A DNA stretch of 22,394 nucleotides, from NCBI GenBank assembly GCA_002441545.1, contig DJWL01000018.1, positions 1-22,394 of the forward strand, read 5' to 3'. The position numbers and the translations under genes are program-made. Shown one piece after another: positions 7,211 to 14,540 of the stretch; within the stretch, counting starts at the first letter, position 1; each line of letters starts with the position of its first letter. Below the pieces are notes generated by a model. That model did not search any database. It worked only from the letters and a program-made list of their open reading frames with translations, and was not told where the DNA came from. Source of the DNA: Flavobacteriaceae bacterium UBA6231 (GTDB taxonomy: Bacteria; Bacteroidota; Bacteroidia; Flavobacteriales; Flavobacteriaceae).

Positions 7211-7507
7211 ATGTCAAAATTTGGGGAACTAATAGATATAGACATTCCTGTTTTGTTAGATTTTTTTACCGAATGGAATGATCAATCTACAGCGATGCAT
7301 CCTGTTTTAAGAGATGTAGCTGCAGCACTTGGCGATAAAGCTAAAGTGATAAAGATTGATGTTGAAAAGAACCAAGAGTTAGCAGAAGCACTAAGAGTAA
7401 AAGGCTTGCCAACATTAATTATTTATAAAAATGGTGAAATGAAGTGGCGACAAAGTGGTGAACAAGATGCTAACACTTTAATTGGTATTATTAAACAATA
7501 CCTGTAA
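7211..7507 (+). CDS. Thioredoxin-fold protein lacking all cysteines
   Basis: A 98-residue single-domain thioredoxin-fold protein. The canonical fold is clear: strand VLLDFFTEW, a helix after the active-site position, strand KAKVIKIDV, the cis-proline loop GLPT (P67), and a terminal helix. The active site that would read WCGPC is WNDQS (22-26), so both redox cysteines are replaced, and there is no cysteine anywhere in the protein. It cannot be a disulfide reductase. Near-identical cysteine-free proteins are familiar in Flavobacteriaceae, which suggests a conserved structural, chaperone or binding role rather than decay. It is a stand-alone gene whose 3' end overlaps the convergent deacetylase gene by 17 nt. 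Confidence 0.92.
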   Translation: MSKFGELIDIDIPVLLDFFTEWNDQSTAMHPVLRDVAAALGDKAKVIKIDVEKNQELAEALRVKGLPTLIIYKNGEMKWRQSGEQDANTLIGIIKQYL

Positions 7508-8144
7508 AATCAAGCGATTTAAAAGTAAAACCAAGCTTACTGTAATAGTCTAGCACTTTAGGTAATACATATTTCATGTTTTTTGAAGCTTTTATGCTAT
7601 CATGAAATACGATGATACTTCCTTTTTCTGAGTTTTTAATAACATTTTCCAAGCATTTTTCATTGGAAACATCTTTATCCCAATCAAAAGATATAACATC
7701 CCACATAATAATTTGGTATCCTAATGCTTTGAGTTTTTTAGCTTGTTTTGGCTTTATTTTACCATAAGGTGGGCGAAAAAGCCTAGTAGGCGATGATTGA
7801 TGATTGGCAATTACTGAATCTGCCTTTGAAACATTTTCAATATAATCTTTGGTTAAAGTTTTCCATCCTTTTAAATGGTTGTGAGTATGGTTGCCAATAG
7901 TATGGCCATGATTGGTTATGCTTTGAAAAACATCTGGATACTTTTCAACGTTATTGCCAATACAAAAAAATGTTGCTTTTGCATTAAATTTTTTTAACTG
8001 CTGTAAAGTCCATTCTGTAATTTCAGGAGTTGGGCCATCATCAAAAGTTAGGTAAATAACAGCTTCAGTAGTTGGAATACTCCAAGTATAATTTGGAAAC
8101 ATTTTTTTAACTACTGAAGGTGTTTTGACAGGAACTAAAGACAT
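7491..8144 (-). CDS. NodB-type polysaccharide deacetylase
   Basis: A 217-residue carbohydrate esterase family 4 (NodB) domain protein that would remove N- or O-acetyl groups from a glycan using one divalent metal. Motif 1 is TFDDGP (33-38; D35 base, D36 ligand). Motif 2 is HTHNH (86-90; H86 and H90 ligands). Motif 3 is RPPY (124-127). Motif 4 has D149 and W156, and motif 5 ends in H181 of IVFHD. All catalytic residues are present. There is no clear signal peptide or membrane helix, so it may act in the cytoplasm or leave by an unknown route. It begins 2 nt after the DUF2723 gene ends, so the two are cotranscribed. The substrate is unknown; peptidoglycan or a surface glycan are possible. Confidence 0.93.
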   Translation of the reverse strand: MSLVPVKTPSVVKKMFPNYTWSIPTTEAVIYLTFDDGPTPEITEWTLQQLKKFNAKATFFCIGNNVEKYPDVFQSITNHGHTIGNHTHNHLKGWKTLTKDYIENVSKADSVIANHQSSPTRLFRPPYGKIKPKQAKKLKALGYQIIMWDVISFDWDKDVSNEKCLENVIKNSEKGSIIVFHDSIKASKNMKYVLPKVLDYYSKLGFTFKSLDFTGIV

Positions 8145-8146
8145 GA

Positions 8147-11100
8147 TTAGTTTGCTTCTAAACTGGAATCATTAGGAATATCTATATCTGATCGTTTCTC
8201 ATCAGAGGAGTCATCTTCATAAAAATGATTGAAAAGTTTTAAATATGAATTAAATATTTCACTTTCAGTTTTTGCAAATTCTTTATCATAGGTTATAAGC
8301 ACATCAACAAGACTTTTATAACGTTGAATATCGGTATAAATATCTTCAAACATATGCTCTTGATTATTTTTTGTTAAACCACTATAATATGTTAGATTTT
8401 CTTGATATTTTTTTGCAACATCTTTAAAAAGCTTTTCTGCCTTTTCTTTGTTTCCAACCTCATAATATGCACTAATATATGGTTCTAAAAGTGTGTAATA
8501 ACCATAGTAATCTACAGGCATGTTCACCATAGCTATATCTGCAATTTCTTCAGCCTTTTTTAACTTATCTTCATTTATTAATTGCTCAACTAAACGAGCT
8601 AAATTGCCTCTGTAAGAAATGGAATTTTTGCGTGTTTCTGGGTCGTGATAAATATCTGGGCTACCACTATTTCCCCAATCCCATTTTTTTACTTTTTCAT
8701 ACATCAAATCACTATCAACTCTTCCCATGTCGAATGGGTTTGCTTTATCAACAGGAGTTTTAATAGGAACTAATTTGTAGCACATGCCATCTAATTGCAA
8801 ATAGTCTTTCATCCAGATATAATCATCATCACCAAAACTTCCACCTGTAAAATATATTGGACGCTTCCAGTCATTATTTGCAACAATATCGAGCATTAAC
8901 AATCTGTTTTTGTAAAGCGCACTTTCTTTAATTTTAATATCAATGTAAGGCACTATTTTATCGGCATCTTTATGTTTTACAATTCCGTATTTTAAAGCAT
9001 TTTCTTTATTAACAGGAATCCTTAAAAACTCTGTTGGCAAGTATTTAGCATTTAAATCTTGGTTTCTTATCCCACTAATATCTACGCCTTGTTGTTGTAA
9101 AATGTGTTTGTATTTAGTAACATCATCATTTCTTGTTATAAACTTCAAGAATTCTTTTACTTCTATGGTATCATTGAATATTGGCTCTTTAATAATATAA
9201 TCATTCGTGCCATACTTGTATTGGTCATGGGTTAATTGAGATGGCACAGGATCGCTATCATAAGCTTTTCTCTTCATTTGATCAATATACCAATCCGTTT
9301 GAAATAGGCTGGTGTTTACAACTCTTACATCGGTTCTATATCCTTCAATTTCTTGAGCATACCAAAGCGCGAAGGTATCATTATCGCCAATGGAAAATAA
9401 AATTCCGTCTTTTCCACAAGAATCTAAATACATTTTAGCCATTGATTTAGCCGTGTATTTGTCAGATCTATCATGGTCATCCCAATTGTTTGCAGCCATA
9501 ATCGCAGGAACTAAAACTAAACAAACTATGGTAATTGCTGGAGCTAAAAATTTTGAAGATGAGTATTTTTTTAAGGCATTAAAAATGGCAAATACTCCAA
9601 ATCCAATCCAAACAGCAAAAACATAAAATGAGCCAACAACTGAATAATCACGTTCTCTTGGTTCAAATGGACGAACATTTGTGTAAAATTGGATTGCTAC
9701 TCCAGTAAACAAGAAAAACACCAGCATAACCCAAAACAGTTTTTTGTTTTTATTGAATAAAAAGAATAAACCAATGAGGCCAAGGATAAGTGGTAAAAAA
9801 TAGTAGGTATTTCTAGCCTTATTGTTTTTTATATCGCTCGGTAGGTTGTCTTGAGACAAACCTAAATGCCACTCATCAATAGGTTTGATACCGCTAATCC
9901 AATTTCCGTGATTGTCTAATCTACCTTGAATATCATCTTGTCTTCCAGTAAAATTCCACATAAAATATCGCCAGTACATATATCCTAGTTGATATTGAAT
10001 CATGTAAACTATGTTGCTGGCAAGCGAAGGTTTTTCAACATCTATATAACTTTTGTATCTTTTTAGAAAATTATTATAATCCTCATAATCAACATTGCCT
10101 TTTGCAACATCATTTTTAAAATTTGTGACAAGCGTTCTAAGTTCATTTTGCATTTGGTAATCAGGCTTTAATTTAAAATCTAAATACCCTGAAAACATCA
10201 TATAATTTTCTGCGTGCTCACCACTCCACATTCTTGGAAGAATTGAAGCATGTTTATGATTGTAATTTTGTTTGGCATTTTTATAATCGTTTACAATTAC
10301 GTATTTGCCTTTAGCTTCATCTTTTTCATATTTGGGTTTATCATCAACATACGGTTCATTTTCATCAAGGTAAGCATATTGATCGGTAAATTGTGGCCCG
10401 TAAAACAAATGGGTTTCCGGATATTGTTCTAAGTTATAATAGGCTAATAACTCTCGGGCACTTGACGGATTATTTTCATTAATTACAACGTTGGCGTTTG
10501 CTCTAATTGGTAATAACAACCAAGAAGAAAAACCAATGATGATAAAACTTATACAAAGAATGCCTGTGTTTAGATGGATGTAATTTTTTTTGTGAGTATA
10601 GTTTAATCCAAAATAAATAACTGCAACTAAAACCAATCCAGCTATAATGGAACCAGAATTAAAGGGAAGGCCTATAGAATTTACAAAGAAGATTTCAAAA
10701 TCACTAAAAAGTTTTAAAAGATTTGGTGCTAAAAGTTTGAAAACAAATAACAAAACAGCAACCGAAACCAAATTGGCAATAATGAAGTTTTTAAGAGTAA
10801 TAGTTTTATAATTTTTAAAATAATAAATGAGTCCAATGGCAGGAATAGTTAATAATCCCATAAAATGCACTCCAAAAGATAACCCAATAATAAAGGATAT
10901 TAGTATAAGCCAACGGTTACCCCTTGGTTTATTCATGTCTTGTTCCCAACGCAAACCTAACCAAAACAAAACCGACATAATCAAGGTTGCCATGGCATAA
11001 ACTTCTGTTTCAACAGCATTAAACCAAAAAGAATCGGTAAATGTAAAAGCTAAACTTCCAACCAAGCCACTACCAAGAATAGCAATTGCTTTTTGTTGAG

Positions 11101-11443
11101 AAACTTCTTTGTTTTTTATAACCATTTTTTTAAGCAAAAGTGTAATGGTCCAGAACATAAAAAGAATAGTAAAAGCGCTGGCCACGGCACTCATCATATT
11201 TAGCATCATACCTACAAGTTGGTTATTTCCAAAGGTAAACATGGAAAAAAAGGCTCCAAACATTTGAAATAATGGTGCTCCTGGAGGATGTCCTACTTGA
11301 AGTTTAGATGATGTTAAAATATACTCTCCTGCATCCCAAAAACTTACTGTAGGCTCAATAGTTAAACCATAAGTTATAAAAGCTATTAAAAAAGTGAACC
11401 AACCAGTTATAGTGTTCCATTTTTTAAAGTTGAAATATGTCAT
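8147..11443 (-). CDS. DUF2723 (GT117-type) membrane glycosyltransferase, protein O-mannosyltransferase-like
   Basis: A 1098-residue polytopic membrane protein. The N-terminal region carries many hydrophobic helices and the DUF2723 signature DAGEYI (37-42) followed by GHPPGAPLF (51-59). D37 and E40 sit where GT-C fold enzymes place catalytic or metal-binding acids in the first external loop. A middle part and a further helix cluster around 550-660 follow, with a large soluble portion including RPFEPRERDYSVVGSFYVF and IGDNDTFALWYAQE. The last 150 residues look like TPR-type helices (KAEEIADIAMV, KAEKLFKDVAKKY). The eukaryotic homologue TMEM260 is a protein O-mannosyltransferase; by family, this protein probably transfers a sugar from a lipid carrier to exported proteins. 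It is first in an operon with the deacetylase. The donor and acceptor are not visible. Confidence 0.9.
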   Translation of the reverse strand: MTYFNFKKWNTITGWFTFLIAFITYGLTIEPTVSFWDAGEYILTSSKLQVGHPPGAPLFQMFGAFFSMFTFGNNQLVGMMLNMMSAVASAFTILFMFWTITLLLKKMVIKNKEVSQQKAIAILGSGLVGSLAFTFTDSFWFNAVETEVYAMATLIMSVLFWLGLRWEQDMNKPRGNRWLILISFIIGLSFGVHFMGLLTIPAIGLIYYFKNYKTITLKNFIIANLVSVAVLLFVFKLLAPNLLKLFSDFEIFFVNSIGLPFNSGSIIAGLVLVAVIYFGLNYTHKKNYIHLNTGILCISFIIIGFSSWLLLPIRANANVVINENNPSSARELLAYYNLEQYPETHLFYGPQFTDQYAYLDENEPYVDDKPKYEKDEAKGKYVIVNDYKNAKQNYNHKHASILPRMWSGEHAENYMMFSGYLDFKLKPDYQMQNELRTLVTNFKNDVAKGNVDYEDYNNFLKRYKSYIDVEKPSLASNIVYMIQYQLGYMYWRYFMWNFTGRQDDIQGRLDNHGNWISGIKPIDEWHLGLSQDNLPSDIKNNKARNTYYFLPLILGLIGLFFLFNKNKKLFWVMLVFFLFTGVAIQFYTNVRPFEPRERDYSVVGSFYVFAVWIGFGVFAIFNALKKYSSSKFLAPAITIVCLVLVPAIMAANNWDDHDRSDKYTAKSMAKMYLDSCGKDGILFSIGDNDTFALWYAQEIEGYRTDVRVVNTSLFQTDWYIDQMKRKAYDSDPVPSQLTHDQYKYGTNDYIIKEPIFNDTIEVKEFLKFITRNDDVTKYKHILQQQGVDISGIRNQDLNAKYLPTEFLRIPVNKENALKYGIVKHKDADKIVPYIDIKIKESALYKNRLLMLDIVANNDWKRPIYFTGGSFGDDDYIWMKDYLQLDGMCYKLVPIKTPVDKANPFDMGRVDSDLMYEKVKKWDWGNSGSPDIYHDPETRKNSISYRGNLARLVEQLINEDKLKKAEEIADIAMVNMPVDYYGYYTLLEPYISAYYEVGNKEKAEKLFKDVAKKYQENLTYYSGLTKNNQEHMFEDIYTDIQRYKSLVDVLITYDKEFAKTESEIFNSYLKLFNHFYEDDSSDEKRSDIDIPNDSSLEAN

Positions 11444-11640
11444 TTGATTTTTTTATTTTTATTTATGATGGCGAATTTAAGAATAAATATGTAATGGTAT
11501 ATAGTATTTAGTTTGTGTTAACATAATTGATTTCTTACCTTTATATATAAAATGATAAATTATTAGAGTAAAGTAATTCAAATAAATGTATATTAAATTT
11601 GAAGAAACCTTAGAAATCGTTTATTATTTTCAAAAAAATA

Positions 11641-11671
11641 CTTGTGCAAATAAAACTTTGTGCTAAATTTG
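11641..11671 (+). promoter_or_regulatory. tRNA-Gln promoter
   Basis: TAAATTTG (11664-11671) matches the -7 consensus exactly and CTTG (11641-11644) lies 19 nt upstream as a 3-of-4 -33 box. The tRNA starts 18 nt after the -7 box. Confidence 0.65.
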
Positions 11672-11688
11672 CACCCTCAATTACACAT

Positions 11689-11761
11689 TGGCTTATGGTG
11701 TAACTGGCAACACGTCTGGTTTTGGTCCAGAAGAGTCTAGGTTCGAGCCCTAGTAAGCCAA
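11689..11761 (+). tRNA. tRNA-Gln (anticodon TTG)
   Basis: A full cloverleaf folds by eye. The acceptor TGGCTTA pairs with TAAGCCA, the D-stem GTGT with ACAC, the anticodon stem TCTGG with CCAGA around loop TTTTGGT (anticodon TTG at 11722-11724), and the T-stem CTAGG with CCTAG around TTCGAGC. The variable loop is 5 nt. A is the discriminator base and the 3' CCA is not encoded. It reads CAA codons, and CAG by wobble. Confidence 0.97.
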
Positions 11762-11770
11762 CATAATTGT

Positions 11771-11808
11771 AAACCCTAATCTTATTAAGATTAGGGTTTT
11801 TATTTTTA
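11771..11808 (+). terminator. Intrinsic terminator after tRNA-Gln
   Basis: A perfect 13-bp stem (11771-11783 with 11787-11799) with a 3-nt loop is followed by TTATTTTT. It lies between the tRNA and the convergent universal stress gene. The T-tract is strong only on the plus strand, so it mainly ends the tRNA transcript. Confidence 0.85.
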
Positions 11809-11833
11809 GAAATAATTTATTCACAATAAAAGA

Positions 11834-12661
11834 TTATTCAATCTTAAAAGTAAGTACTGGGCGCTGAGCATTATTTACTAAATCTTCACTAATGCTACCA
11901 TTAAAAAAGTTTGAAAGTCCTCTTCTGCCATGAGTGCACATGCCTATTAAGTCGGCAGAAATAGATTGAGAAAAACTCATAATTCCTTTTTCAACATTTA
12001 TGTCATTATAAATATTAACTGTATAATTGTCAAAATCTGCGCTTTTTGCAAACTCGTGCATGCGTTCATTGGCATCATGTGTTGTCATAAAATGACCCGC
12101 AGTATTAACCATTAAAAGATGCATTTTAGCATTAAATAATTTAGCAAATTCAGTTGCTTTAATGTAAGGAGTTTTGTAATGGTCTTTAAAATTTGAAGCA
12201 AATACAAAATGGTCAACCTTAAATACAGGGTGTTCTTTTTTAACTACTAAAACAGGTACTTCAGATGTTCTAACTATTTTTTCAGTATTTGATCCAATTA
12301 GCATTTCTTTAAAGCTATTAGTGCCATGTGATCCCATTACTATTAAGTCAATATTGTGTTTTTTACAAACTTGATAAACACCTCTAAAAGGTTCATAAAA
12401 TTCAACAATTTCATGAACATTTAAACCCTTCAAATATTTTCTTTCTAATAAGCTTTCAAAATGTTTATGTGCTAATTGCATGAAATACATGGCCTCTGGT
12501 AAACTTTGACTAGTGCTTAAAGGATCAATCTTTTGCATTGGCAACTCTAATGTGTGAAGCAAATAAATTTCAGCGTTATGCTTTTTAGCTAATTGTGCAG
12601 CTACTTTTAAAGCGTTTTCAGCTTGCTCAGAAAAGTCGGTAGGTATTAATATTTTTTTCAT
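11834..12661 (-). CDS. Tandem-domain universal stress protein
   Basis: A 275-residue cytoplasmic protein made of two UspA domains (about 1-141 and 150-275). Domain 1 starts MKKILIPTDFSEQAENAL and has the ATP-binding signature MGSHGTNSFKEMLIGSNTEKIV (109-130; a G-2X-G-9X-G(S/T) motif). Domain 2 keeps a version, MCTHGRRGLSNFFNGSISEDLV (241-262), but its start ASNFKD lacks the acidic residue after the first strand, so nucleotide binding may be confined to domain 1. Universal stress proteins respond to starvation and stress; the partner here is not evident. It is convergent with tRNA-Gln, and its promoter overlaps that of the rimP operon, which runs the other way. Confidence 0.95.
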   Translation of the reverse strand: MKKILIPTDFSEQAENALKVAAQLAKKHNAEIYLLHTLELPMQKIDPLSTSQSLPEAMYFMQLAHKHFESLLERKYLKGLNVHEIVEFYEPFRGVYQVCKKHNIDLIVMGSHGTNSFKEMLIGSNTEKIVRTSEVPVLVVKKEHPVFKVDHFVFASNFKDHYKTPYIKATEFAKLFNAKMHLLMVNTAGHFMTTHDANERMHEFAKSADFDNYTVNIYNDINVEKGIMSFSQSISADLIGMCTHGRRGLSNFFNGSISEDLVNNAQRPVLTFKIE

Positions 12662-12694
12662 ATTCGGTTTTGTGTTAAGTAAGCTTTAATACTT

Positions 12695-12725
12695 TAAATT
12701 TATGAATATTACTTTAGAAATCAAT
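12695..12725 (-). promoter_or_regulatory. Probable promoter of the universal stress gene
   Basis: On the minus strand TAAATTTA (12695-12702) matches 7 of 8 positions to TAnnTTTG, and ATTG (12722-12725) lies 19 nt upstream. It interleaves with the divergent rimP promoter, so RNA polymerase could not occupy both at once. Confidence 0.45.
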
Positions 12726-12743
12726 TAAAAAATTATATATTTG
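12713..12743 (+). promoter_or_regulatory. Promoter of the rimP-nusA-infB operon
   Basis: TATATTTG (12736-12743) matches TAnnTTTG exactly and TTTA (12713-12716) lies 19 nt upstream as a 3-of-4 -33 box. It would give a leader of about 55 nt that contains the attenuator-like hairpin. Confidence 0.7.
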
Positions 12744-12770
12744 CGCCGTTGTAAGGCAAAAAAAGGAAAT

Positions 12771-12796
12771 GAGGGGACGGAAAGTCCCCTCTTTTT
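12771..12796 (+). terminator. Terminator-like hairpin in the rimP operon leader (possible attenuator)
   Basis: GAGGGGAC (12771-12778) pairs perfectly with GTCCCCTC (12784-12791) around loop GGAAA, and TTTTT (12792-12796) follows at once. It is a textbook intrinsic terminator but lies between the operon promoter and the rimP start, 9 nt before the ATG. It would reduce read-through into the operon unless overridden. The GC-rich stem is striking in such AT-rich surroundings. Confidence 0.75.
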
Positions 12797-12805
12797 ATAA
12801 TAAAA

Positions 12806-13267
12806 ATGTTTAAAGATACCGTTAAAGAATTATTAGAAAAGGCACTGTTAGAAAGAACGGATTTGTTTCTTATTGGCATGACTATTTCTGAAGACAACAG
12901 AATTAATATTGTAATTGATGGTGATAATGGTGTGAGTGTTGAAGACTGCATGTTTGTAAGCCGAGCCATTGAACATAATCTAGATAGAGAAGAAGTTGAT
13001 TTTGCATTAGAAGTAGCTTCGGCAGGCGCAACTTCTCCTATAGTTAATCAAAGACAGTACAAAAAAAATATTGGGAGAGATTTTGAAGTTAAAACAACTT
13101 CGGGTAAAATTGAAGCCATTCTTAAAGGAATATCAGAAGAAGGTATTTTGTTAGAATGGAAAGCCAGAGAACCAAAACCGCAAGGGAAAGGTAAAATAAC
13201 CGTAGTAAAACAAGCTAATTTAGCTTATAGTGATATTGTAGAAGCAAAAGTGATGATTAAATTTTAA
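12806..13267 (+). CDS. rimP: Ribosome maturation factor RimP
   Basis: A 153-residue RimP, which helps mature the 30S subunit. The N-terminal domain includes NIVIDGDNGVSVEDCMFVSRAIE (the DGD/GVSxxDC region) and FALEVASAGATSPI (the typical EVSSPG-like region, here EVASAGATSP). The C-terminal SH3-like domain spans about 88-153, with GRDFEVKTTSGKIEAILKGI. Length and position directly before nusA and infB are standard. The ATG is preceded by an A/T-rich stretch with no Shine-Dalgarno sequence, as usual in this phylum. The gap to nusA is 12 nt. Confidence 0.96.
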   Translation: MFKDTVKELLEKALLERTDLFLIGMTISEDNRINIVIDGDNGVSVEDCMFVSRAIEHNLDREEVDFALEVASAGATSPIVNQRQYKKNIGRDFEVKTTSGKIEAILKGISEEGILLEWKAREPKPQGKGKITVVKQANLAYSDIVEAKVMIKF

Positions 13268-13279
13268 TTCAAGAGAGTT

Positions 13280-14512
13280 ATGGAGAATATTGCGTTAATT
13301 GAATCGTTTTCAGAATTCAAAGACGATAAATTAATTGATCGTGTAACGTTAATGGCGATTTTAGAGGATGTCTTTAGAAGTGCCTTAAAAAAGAAATTTG
13401 GAGATGATGATAATTTTGACATTATTGTTAACCCTGATAAAGGCGATTTAGAAATTTGGAGAAACCGTGTTGTGGTTGCTGATGGAGAAGTTGAAGAACC
13501 AAACCAAGAGATCTCATTGTCTGAAGCACGCAAAATTGAACCAGATTTTGAGGTTGGTGAAGATGTATCAGAAGAAGTAAAATTAGTAGATTTAGGAAGA
13601 AGAGCTATTTTAGCATTGCGCCAAAATTTAATCTCAAAAATTCACGAACACGATAACACCATTGTTTACAAACAGTTTAAAGATTTAGTTGGCGAAATAT
13701 ATACTGCCGAGGTTCATCATATTCGTCACAGAGCAGTTATTTTATTAGATGATGAAGGCAATGAAATAATTCTTCCAAAAGAAAAACAAATTCCTTCAGA
13801 CTTTTTTAGAAAAGGAGATAACGTAAGAGGTGTAATAGATAGTGTTGAGCTTAAAGGAGCAAAACCAACTATTATCATGTCTAGAAGTTCTCCAGCATTT
13901 TTAGAAAAATTATTTGAACAAGAAATTCCTGAGGTTTTTGATGGGTTGATTACTATTAAAAATGTAGTTAGAATTCCAGGTGAAAAAGCAAAAGTAGCTG
14001 TAGATTCATATGATGATAGAATAGATCCAGTAGGAGCTTGCGTAGGGATGAAAGGATCAAGAATACATGGTATTGTGCGTGAGTTAGGAAATGAAAATAT
14101 TGATGTTATTAACTATACCAATAATTTGCAACTATACATTACTAGAGCATTAAGCCCTGCAAGAGTAACTTCAATAAAAATTAATGAAGAAACTAAACGT
14201 GCAGAAGTTATTTTAAAACCAGAAGAGGTAAGTAAAGCTATTGGTAGAGGCGGACATAACATTCGTTTAGCCGGTCAATTAACTGGTTATGAAATTGATG
14301 TATTTAGAGAAGGCGCAGAAGAAGATGTTGAATTATCTGAATTCACAGATGAAATTGAAGGATGGATTATTCAAGAATTCAGTAAAGCTGGACTTGATAC
14401 TGCAAAAAGCATCTTAGAACAAGATGTTGAAGACTTAGTAAAAAGAACAGATTTAGAAGAAGAAACAATTAGAGATGTTATTAGAATTCTAAGAGAAGAA
14501 TTTGAAGAATAA
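13280..14512 (+). CDS. nusA: Transcription termination/antitermination protein NusA
   Basis: A 410-residue NusA that binds RNA polymerase and modulates pausing, termination and antitermination. The N-terminal RNA-polymerase-binding domain covers about 1-125, S1 about 133-200 (LVGEIYTAEVHHI), KH1 about 228-290 (VGACVGMKGSRIHGIVREL), and KH2 about 300-345 (IGRGGHNIRLAGQLTGYEIDVFRE). A short helical tail (350-410) is acidic; the two acidic repeats found at the C-terminus of E. coli NusA are not evident. The middle gene of the rimP-nusA-infB operon, it could act back on the leader hairpin upstream of rimP, since NusA stimulates hairpin-dependent pausing and termination. Confidence 0.97.
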   Translation: MENIALIESFSEFKDDKLIDRVTLMAILEDVFRSALKKKFGDDDNFDIIVNPDKGDLEIWRNRVVVADGEVEEPNQEISLSEARKIEPDFEVGEDVSEEVKLVDLGRRAILALRQNLISKIHEHDNTIVYKQFKDLVGEIYTAEVHHIRHRAVILLDDEGNEIILPKEKQIPSDFFRKGDNVRGVIDSVELKGAKPTIIMSRSSPAFLEKLFEQEIPEVFDGLITIKNVVRIPGEKAKVAVDSYDDRIDPVGACVGMKGSRIHGIVRELGNENIDVINYTNNLQLYITRALSPARVTSIKINEETKRAEVILKPEEVSKAIGRGGHNIRLAGQLTGYEIDVFREGAEEDVELSEFTDEIEGWIIQEFSKAGLDTAKSILEQDVEDLVKRTDLEEETIRDVIRILREEFEE

Positions 14513-14540
14513 CATAAATTTGGTATATTAAAGGCAATTT

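Noticed and set aside
11594..11601. A second TAAATTTG upstream of the tRNA-Gln promoter
   Set aside because: No -33 box at the right distance and the tRNA has a better promoter at 11641-11671; such octamers arise by chance in AT-rich DNA.
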